Assembly (NCBI RefSeq): GCF_000703005.1
Contig: NZ_JNLH01000001.1
Coordinates: 957,501-1,021,500 of the forward strand
Origin: Pseudobutyrivibrio ruminis HUN009
GTDB lineage: Bacteria > Bacillota > Clostridia > Lachnospirales > Lachnospiraceae
Length of the DNA: 64,000 nt
Direction: 5' to 3'
Shown: piece by piece, positions 58,729-64,000 of the stretch
Numbering within the stretch: the stretch's first letter is position 1
How the letters are laid out: the number at the start of each line of letters is the position of its first letter
Translations under genes and position numbers: made by a program
Notes under the pieces: model-generated
The model's input: the letters and a program-made list of their open reading frames with translations, nothing else
What the model was told of the DNA's origin: nothing
Database searches by the model: none

Positions 58729-58732
58729 TAGG

Positions 58733-59944
58733 ATGAGATGGACTAATCGAGGAAAACAATATAAAGAAATATCAGACCATTTATCAAAAAGAAAAAAGAT
58801 ATGCTTATATGGGAATGAATCTTCAAGGGAGTTTTTCTTGTTAAATATATGTCATCCATTCCTTAGAAAAGCTGTGGACTGCTATATTACGATAGATATA
58901 ACAGCAGAAGAAAAAGATGTATATCCATATCCGATATATTCCGATGATATACTGTTTAGTCAACATGACGTGAGCCATATTATTGTTGTCACCCAAATGG
59001 ATGAGTATAGAAATAAGATGGTTGAAAGATTAAATAGAGCAGGATACACTCATGGATGGGATTATTTTCTATATAATGATTCTTTTTGGGGCGATATTTA
59101 TGGATTAAATCATCCGTTTTTGCCACTTTTTTCGCTTTATGCAATGAATAAAGTGTATACAACATCTGGATGTATTGTGCCAGATACAACATGTAATCTG
59201 AATTGTAGAGACTGCCTTAATTTCACGCCTTATTTAAAGAAGCATATTACATATGACTATGATTGTATTCGTAAAGATGCAGATTTGTATTTTAAGTGGA
59301 TTGATTATTCTGAACGTTTTCAAGTATCCGGGGGAGAGCCTTTGTTGTATAGAGATTTTAATAAAGTGATAAAGTACATAGGCGAAAACTATAGAAATCA
59401 AATTGGGGTTTATGAAACTGTGTTTAATGGGACCGTTGTACCGAGTGATGAGACTTGTGAACTCATAAAAAAATACGATATGACAGTATATTTGGACAAT
59501 TATATTGATTCAATAAAAAAGCAAGCTAATCAGCGGGAAAAAATCATTCAGAAGTTTGAAAAATATCAAATTAAATGGATTGATAATACTGTTGAAGAGT
59601 GGTTCTCATTAGATATAGAAAATACAGATAATTCTTGGATGAATGAAAATGAGTTGACGCATTATTTTGATAGTTGTAATAATCCTTGGCATGCGTATGA
59701 TGGAGGGAAACTGTATTCATGTAATTTTGCTAGATTTGCATCTAAAGCAGGTTTATACGATGAAAGCCAAAATGATTATTTTAACTTAAGTAAAATGACA
59801 GATGAGCGACGTGGAGAATTGGTTGAATTTATGCTTGGATATACAACAAAAGGATATGTAGATTTTTGCAAGAACTGCTCGGGATGGGGACCAAGCAATA
59901 AGAATAGAGTCCCTGTTGCAGTGCAGCTTGAAAATAATACATAA
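58733..59944 (+). CDS. Radical SAM protein with degenerate N-terminal module (copy 3)
   Basis: 403 residues. ATG 58733 gives MRWTNRGKQYKE, in line with the other copies. The N-terminal module is altered: KICLYGNESSREFFLLN lacks the Gly-x-Gly-x-x-Gly loop, so nucleotide binding may be lost. The core keeps TTCNLNCRDCLNFTPYLKKH (Cys154, 158, 161) and SGGEPLLY. Auxiliary cysteines CNNPW, SCNFARFASKAG and FCKNCSGW are kept. Confidence 0.82.
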   Translation: MRWTNRGKQYKEISDHLSKRKKICLYGNESSREFFLLNICHPFLRKAVDCYITIDITAEEKDVYPYPIYSDDILFSQHDVSHIIVVTQMDEYRNKMVERLNRAGYTHGWDYFLYNDSFWGDIYGLNHPFLPLFSLYAMNKVYTTSGCIVPDTTCNLNCRDCLNFTPYLKKHITYDYDCIRKDADLYFKWIDYSERFQVSGGEPLLYRDFNKVIKYIGENYRNQIGVYETVFNGTVVPSDETCELIKKYDMTVYLDNYIDSIKKQANQREKIIQKFEKYQIKWIDNTVEEWFSLDIENTDNSWMNENELTHYFDSCNNPWHAYDGGKLYSCNFARFASKAGLYDESQNDYFNLSKMTDERRGELVEFMLGYTTKGYVDFCKNCSGWGPSNKNRVPVAVQLENNT

Positions 59945-60028
59945 CTTATAATTGGAAGTAGATGGAATGTTGCCAATTTCCTGATGTGGTAAATAACTAC
60001 GAATAGATGGAGATGGTTAAAAAACAAG

Positions 60029-62047
60029 GTGCGAATTTTGAATAAAGAATGGTTGTGTAATTTTAATTCCATAGCACTCTACGGTCTTGGTACCGAAACA
60101 GAAAGGCTCATTTCCCAGTGGGGAAGTGGGCCTAAAATAGTTGGTTTATTAGATGGTTTTAAAGAATCAGGCGAAGCATTTGGCTATCCAATTATTTCTT
60201 TGCAACAGGCTATTGATCTTAAAGTTGAGAGAATAATAGTTGTTGCTCGTCCAGGATCATGTAAGGTGATTGCAAAGCGTATTAAAGACGCTTGCATAGC
60301 GAATGGTGTAGAAGTATATGATGTTCGTGGAAATAATTTATTAGAAGAAAAGAGAGCATCCTATGAATTTTCAAATATCGAAACCTATACCAAAGATGAT
60401 TTATTCAAAAAGATAGATGAATCAGATGTAATTAGCTTTGACTTTTTTGATACCCTCATCAACAGAAAAATAAGTGATTACACAGATATATTTGATTTGG
60501 TTGCTAATCAAGTAGGTGTCAAAGAATTATCGCATATACGAATTGCTGCTGAAAAAGAATTATCCCGTAATTCATCTCCAACACTTCTTGATATTTATAC
60601 ATGGGTAAAAGAAAAACTCACTGGTATAAAAGAGTCGGCTGAAGAATTAGCATCTATCGAATTTCAAATAGACAGTAAAATGGTAGTTCCTAGAGATGGT
60701 ATGACTACTATTATTTCACATGCAAAGAAAAACGGGAAAAAAGTAATTCTTACAAGTGATACTTATTATTCAAAAGCACAAATGGAGGAATTGCTGGCAA
60801 AGTGTGGACTAGATATATTTGATGAGTTATTTGTCTCTTGCGAATATGGTACATTCAAAACACAGAAACTATTTTCACATGTTATTGAGGCAAATAGAGA
60901 AAAGAAGATTCTTCATATTGGAAATGATGAATTTGCAGATATAGAGAAAGCAAAGGAATATGGAATCGACACCTTTCACATATATGGAAATAATAGCATC
61001 ATGGACGCGCTTGGTGGAATGGGAGTTGAATCGATAGCAGAGACATATTCTGACAGAGCTAAGCTTGGATTGTTTCTTTCAAGAAAGTTTTTAAGCCCAT
61101 TTCAATTTGAGAATGGCGCAAAAATAGAAATAAATGATTGTTTCGATATAGGCTACTATATATGCGGTCCGATGATAGTAGATTTTATGCAATGGATGAT
61201 TGCAAAGAAACAAGAACTTGGATTGGACGGCATCTTATTATGTGCGAGAGACGGGTATTTACTGGAGAAAATTTATAATAGATTTTGTGAAGATAAAGAT
61301 GGTTTTTATTTTTTGACATCCAGAATATCTGCTATTCGTTCAGGAATAATGGATGAAGATGATATTAATTATGTAGATAGCATGAAATTCTTTGGTACCG
61401 AAAAGGAAAGTATGTTAGTCAGGTTTGGAATAGAAGAAGACGTAGATGCCAAAGATAGGAATGCGCTAATATTGGAAAAGGCAAAGGATAAACGCCGCAA
61501 CTACTTAAAATACATTGATTCATTAAATTTGCCAGATGGAAAACTAGGTGTATTCGATTTTGTAGCTAAGGGCACGACGCAATTATTTCTACAGAAGTTT
61601 ATGCGTCAGCAAATGAGCGGATTGTATTTCTTACAACTTGAGCCGGAGTTTATGGCTGATAAAGGTGTAGATATAGAATCTTTCTACACAGAAAAAGAGC
61701 GTGATACCAGTGCTATATTTGATAACTATTATTTTCTAGAAACTATTCTTACATCACCTATGCCATCTGTTGATGAATTTGATGAAGCGGGACAACCTGT
61801 ATATGCAAAAGAAACTAGAAGCGATGAGAATCTGGAATGTGTATCGCGAATGCAGCAGGGAATTATGCAGTATGTAGATGATTATTTAGAAATTGTTCCC
61901 GTGTCCATGAGACAGCAGAATAAAATGTTGGATGAGGCATTTTTAATTTTAATTGGAAAGCTGGAAATTACAGATCAGTCATTTAAGAATCTTGTTGTAG
62001 AAGATCCATTTTTCGGAAGGATGACAAATATAGTTGATGTGATGTAA
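60029..62047 (+). CDS. Large HAD-like hydrolase with N-terminal Rossmann-like module
   Basis: 672 residues. The N-terminal module (about 13-100) reads SIALYGLGTETERLISQWGS and IVGLLDGFKESGEAFGYPII. A HAD-type phosphatase domain follows: motif I SFDFFDTLIN (Asp138, Asp141), motif II ILTSDTYYSK, and the late acidic motif HIGNDEFADIEKAKEYGIDT. The last about 320 residues are of unknown fold but recall COG5610-type proteins of glycan clusters (ILLCARDGYLLEKIYN, GVFDFVAKGTTQLFL). GTG 60029 is used; TTG 60038 with AAGGTG seven bases upstream is a real alternative. It closes the operon. Confidence 0.78.
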   Translation: MRILNKEWLCNFNSIALYGLGTETERLISQWGSGPKIVGLLDGFKESGEAFGYPIISLQQAIDLKVERIIVVARPGSCKVIAKRIKDACIANGVEVYDVRGNNLLEEKRASYEFSNIETYTKDDLFKKIDESDVISFDFFDTLINRKISDYTDIFDLVANQVGVKELSHIRIAAEKELSRNSSPTLLDIYTWVKEKLTGIKESAEELASIEFQIDSKMVVPRDGMTTIISHAKKNGKKVILTSDTYYSKAQMEELLAKCGLDIFDELFVSCEYGTFKTQKLFSHVIEANREKKILHIGNDEFADIEKAKEYGIDTFHIYGNNSIMDALGGMGVESIAETYSDRAKLGLFLSRKFLSPFQFENGAKIEINDCFDIGYYICGPMIVDFMQWMIAKKQELGLDGILLCARDGYLLEKIYNRFCEDKDGFYFLTSRISAIRSGIMDEDDINYVDSMKFFGTEKESMLVRFGIEEDVDAKDRNALILEKAKDKRRNYLKYIDSLNLPDGKLGVFDFVAKGTTQLFLQKFMRQQMSGLYFLQLEPEFMADKGVDIESFYTEKERDTSAIFDNYYFLETILTSPMPSVDEFDEAGQPVYAKETRSDENLECVSRMQQGIMQYVDDYLEIVPVSMRQQNKMLDEAFLILIGKLEITDQSFKNLVVEDPFFGRMTNIVDVM

Positions 62048-62110
62048 TATAATTGTAATTACTAATATTTGTATAAGCATATCGTTAGAACAGCAAAATG
62101 GAGAATAATT

Positions 62111-63691
62111 ATGGAAAAGAAGCTGCCATTGGGAATACAAAATTTCGAAAAAATAAGGACTGAAGGGTACTTATATATAGATAAAACAGAATATGTATAT
62201 AAATTGGCTCACGCTGGGATTCCATATTTTATGAGTCGTCCACGTAGATTTGGTAAAAGTTTATTGGTTTCCACATTAATGGCATATTGGGAAGGCAAAA
62301 AAGAACTTTTCACAGGGCTTGAAATAGAAAAATTGGAAGCTAATAATAAAGATGCTTGGCAGCAATATCCGGTTTTTTATTTTGATTTTAATAAAGATAC
62401 ATATTCTAGAGAAAATGCCTTAGAAGAAGTATTAAATGAACACTTGACTAGCTGGGAGCAAATATATGGCGATGAGAAAAGAGAAGCATCATTGCCGGAG
62501 AGATTTCGATTTCTCATTGAAAATGCTGTAGCTAAAACTGGAAAAAATGTAGTAGTTCTAGTGGATGAATATGATAAACCCTTGTTAGATGTTATTACTG
62601 ACACTTCTAAGGAAGAGCATAATAAGGACGTATTCAAAGGTTTCTTCAGTACATTAAAAAGCTACGACAAGTATATCAAGTTTGTTTTTTTTACTGGGGT
62701 AACGAAGTTTAGCAAAGTTAGCATATTTAGCGATTTAAACCAGTTGACAGATATCTCTATCAATAAGGAATTTGCAGCTATTTGTGGAATAACAGATAAG
62801 GAAATAGATTTATATCTTTCATCATACGTTAGTAAAATGTCATTATCTTTAGGTTTAACTGAGGCTGCATGTAGAGAAAAACTAAAGAAAATGTATGATG
62901 GATATCATTTTCATAATGATTCTCCTGATATATATAACCCATATAGTCTTTTATGTTCTCTTAATAATAATGAGTTCGAGCCTTATTGGTTTAGTACTGG
63001 TACACCGACATTTTTACTCGAAAAAATACAGAATGAGGATTTTGATGTAAAACTAATTACTGAAGGTAAGCTTTATGCTGAAAGATATGCTTTATTAGAA
63101 TATAAGGCAGATGAGATTAATCTGATCCCTTTACTGTACCAAACAGGCTATTTGACTATAAAGAAGTATGATGCAGAAATTAACGCATTACTGTTAGATT
63201 ATCCGAATGATGAGGTTAGATATAGTTTTTTAAAGAGCCTTGCACCTATGTTTATGTATAATAGCGAGGGCATATCACCTCTTGAGATTAGATCTTTTAT
63301 TAATGATATTCAAAACAATGATTTGGAGGGAATGAAAAGGCGATTCGAGTCATTATTTGAAAGCTTGCCTTATACGAATAATAAGGATGCAAAGCTAGTT
63401 GAACGAGATTTTCAAAATGTGATTTATATAGTGTTCATTTTATTGGGACAGTTTGTAAAGGTTGAACCGCATAGTGCTAATGGCCGTGCCGATTGTATAG
63501 TTGAAACAAATAAAAGCATATTTATATTCGAATTCAAAGTAAATAAGACTGCACAGGAAGCACTAAAACAAATAGAGGACAATAGATATTTGATTCCTTA
63601 TTCAGCAGATAGTCGAGATAAATGGATAATAGGGGCCAATTTTTCAACTGAGACACGAAACATATCAGAATGGGAATATAAATGTGTGTAA
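62111..63691 (+). CDS. AAA-ATPase-like protein with C-terminal PD-(D/E)XK domain
   Basis: 526 residues, family AAA-ATPase_like plus PDDEXK_9, abundant in Bacteroidetes and Clostridia. It begins KKLPLGIQNFEKIRTEGYLY and IDKTEYVYKL. The Walker A-like motif is RPRRFGKSLL near 44-52 and the Walker B VVVLVDEYDKPL. The nuclease-like C-terminus has GRADCIVE (Asp461) and FIFEFK (Glu474, Lys476). Function in the cell is not known. ATG 62111 follows TGGAG; an in-frame upstream ATG at 62069 has no ribosome site. Confidence 0.87.
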   Translation: MEKKLPLGIQNFEKIRTEGYLYIDKTEYVYKLAHAGIPYFMSRPRRFGKSLLVSTLMAYWEGKKELFTGLEIEKLEANNKDAWQQYPVFYFDFNKDTYSRENALEEVLNEHLTSWEQIYGDEKREASLPERFRFLIENAVAKTGKNVVVLVDEYDKPLLDVITDTSKEEHNKDVFKGFFSTLKSYDKYIKFVFFTGVTKFSKVSIFSDLNQLTDISINKEFAAICGITDKEIDLYLSSYVSKMSLSLGLTEAACREKLKKMYDGYHFHNDSPDIYNPYSLLCSLNNNEFEPYWFSTGTPTFLLEKIQNEDFDVKLITEGKLYAERYALLEYKADEINLIPLLYQTGYLTIKKYDAEINALLLDYPNDEVRYSFLKSLAPMFMYNSEGISPLEIRSFINDIQNNDLEGMKRRFESLFESLPYTNNKDAKLVERDFQNVIYIVFILLGQFVKVEPHSANGRADCIVETNKSIFIFEFKVNKTAQEALKQIEDNRYLIPYSADSRDKWIIGANFSTETRNISEWEYKCV

Positions 63692-63700
63692 GATTCTGAA

Positions 63701-63730
63701 TTGACATAGCCGTACGGCGAAATGTATAAT
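63701..63730 (+). promoter_or_regulatory. Promoter of the HipB-like gene, spacer occupied by an operator
   Basis: A perfect TTGACA (63701-63706) and a perfect TATAAT (63725-63730) have an 18-bp spacer that contains palindrome 1 (63707-63720). Confidence 0.85.
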
Positions 63731-63798
63731 CAAAATAAGATTATATAGCCGTACGGCTAATTTTATACAATGCAAAGGCAAATATAGCCGTACGGCTA
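63707..63798. repeat. Three palindromic operators with 39-bp period
   Basis: TAGCCGTACGGCGA (63707-63720), TAGCCGTACGGCTA (63746-63759) and TAGCCGTACGGCTA (63785-63798) start exactly 39 bp apart. The last two are perfect 14-bp palindromes. The first lies between -35 and -10; the third ends 10 bases before the start codon. Confidence 0.92.
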
Positions 63799-63808
63799 AG
63801 AGGTGTTT

Positions 63809-64000
63809 ATGAAAGTAACAGATTCAAATTCATTTGGAACAGCAATAAAAAACAAAAGAAAAAAACTGGGATATACGCAGAAGTATATATCAGAATTTAC
63901 AGGAATAAGCGCAAGCTTTTTGTCTGATTTGGAAAATGGGAAAAAGACTATTGAATTAGACAAGGCTCTGAGAATAGCAAATCTATTAGGGCTTGATGTG
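63809..64000 (+). CDS. HipB-like helix-turn-helix regulator (y4mF type), cut by window end
   Basis: The first 64 residues are visible. The XRE-type helix-turn-helix reads FGTAIKNKRKKLGYTQKYIS and TGISASFLSDLENGKKTIEL, then DKALRIANLLGLDV, as in HipB-like antitoxins that precede hipA kinase genes. Autorepression is expected: three identical palindromes cover its promoter and leader. Whether hipA follows lies outside the window. AGAGG (63799-63803) forms the ribosome site directly after palindrome 3. Confidence 0.85.
   Translation, partial: MKVTDSNSFGTAIKNKRKKLGYTQKYISEFTGISASFLSDLENGKKTIELDKALRIANLLGLDV

Noticed and set aside
63707..63798. CRISPR-like repeats or attachment sites
   Set aside because: Only three 14-bp palindromes with 25-bp gaps, and one lies in a promoter. 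Operator function explains them.

Overview
The window looks like the chromosome of a low-GC Gram-positive anaerobe of the Clostridia, most likely a Lachnospiraceae member of the Butyrivibrio/Pseudobutyrivibrio type. The reasons are AAGGAGG ribosome sites, TTGACA/TATAAT promoters, many intrinsic terminators, TAATG stop-start junctions, ferredoxin-linked 2-oxoacid oxidation joined to phosphate butyryltransferase and butyrate kinase, a fru/ptsHI cluster and lineage-restricted small proteins. The genus is an inference. No rRNA, tRNA, CRISPR array or insertion sequence was seen.

Layout. 0-15 kb is mostly housekeeping: the end of a receiver-domain protein, a secreted SH3b cell-wall hydrolase, argF-birA-(small protein)-coaX-dusB as an overlapping operon, greA with a terminator-like leader, a MATE exporter, lysS with a fused tRNA-binding domain, a YjeM-like permease, a methyl-accepting protein and an aminotransferase that runs into a convergent LysR gene. 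15.4-26.6 kb is a catabolic block: an LVIVD-repeat protein diverges from a probable ten-gene operon (unknown protein, P-loop ATPase, four-subunit 2-oxoacid:ferredoxin oxidoreductase, ptb, buk, OFA-type MFS carrier, two 4-TM proteins flanking a flavoprotein). Together these would oxidise a 2-oxoacid to acyl-CoA and recover ATP by substrate-level phosphorylation. 26.6-36 kb holds a large c-di-GMP protein and fruR-fruK-fruA with ptsH-ptsI. 36-45.5 kb holds pncB, rsmJ, an orphan Cache-HAMP sensor, a DUF1292 protein, larB, a hydrolase and a four-gene polyol-phosphate/CDP-polyol set.

At about 45.5 kb the composition turns AT-rich, with more AAA and ATA codons, and the rest looks like accessory DNA. 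It starts with paired palindromes, an antitoxin-like fragment and five 22-23 bp repeats before a DUF4143 ATPase, then a duplicated HEPN-like protein and nucleotidyltransferase and HEPN genes. A short structured RNA with its own promoter and terminator (50.4-50.55 kb) precedes an operon of about 11.4 kb (50.66-62.05 kb): a sugar epimerase, two GT2 glycosyltransferases, four radical SAM proteins, a possible propeller protein and a HAD-like protein. Seven of these nine proteins carry the same kind of about 100-residue Rossmann-like module at one end. I regard this as the best candidate for an undescribed system, probably synthesis and radical modification of a surface glycan. The window ends with an AAA/PD-(D/E)XK protein and the start of a HipB-like repressor gene whose promoter holds three palindromes spaced exactly 39 bp apart.
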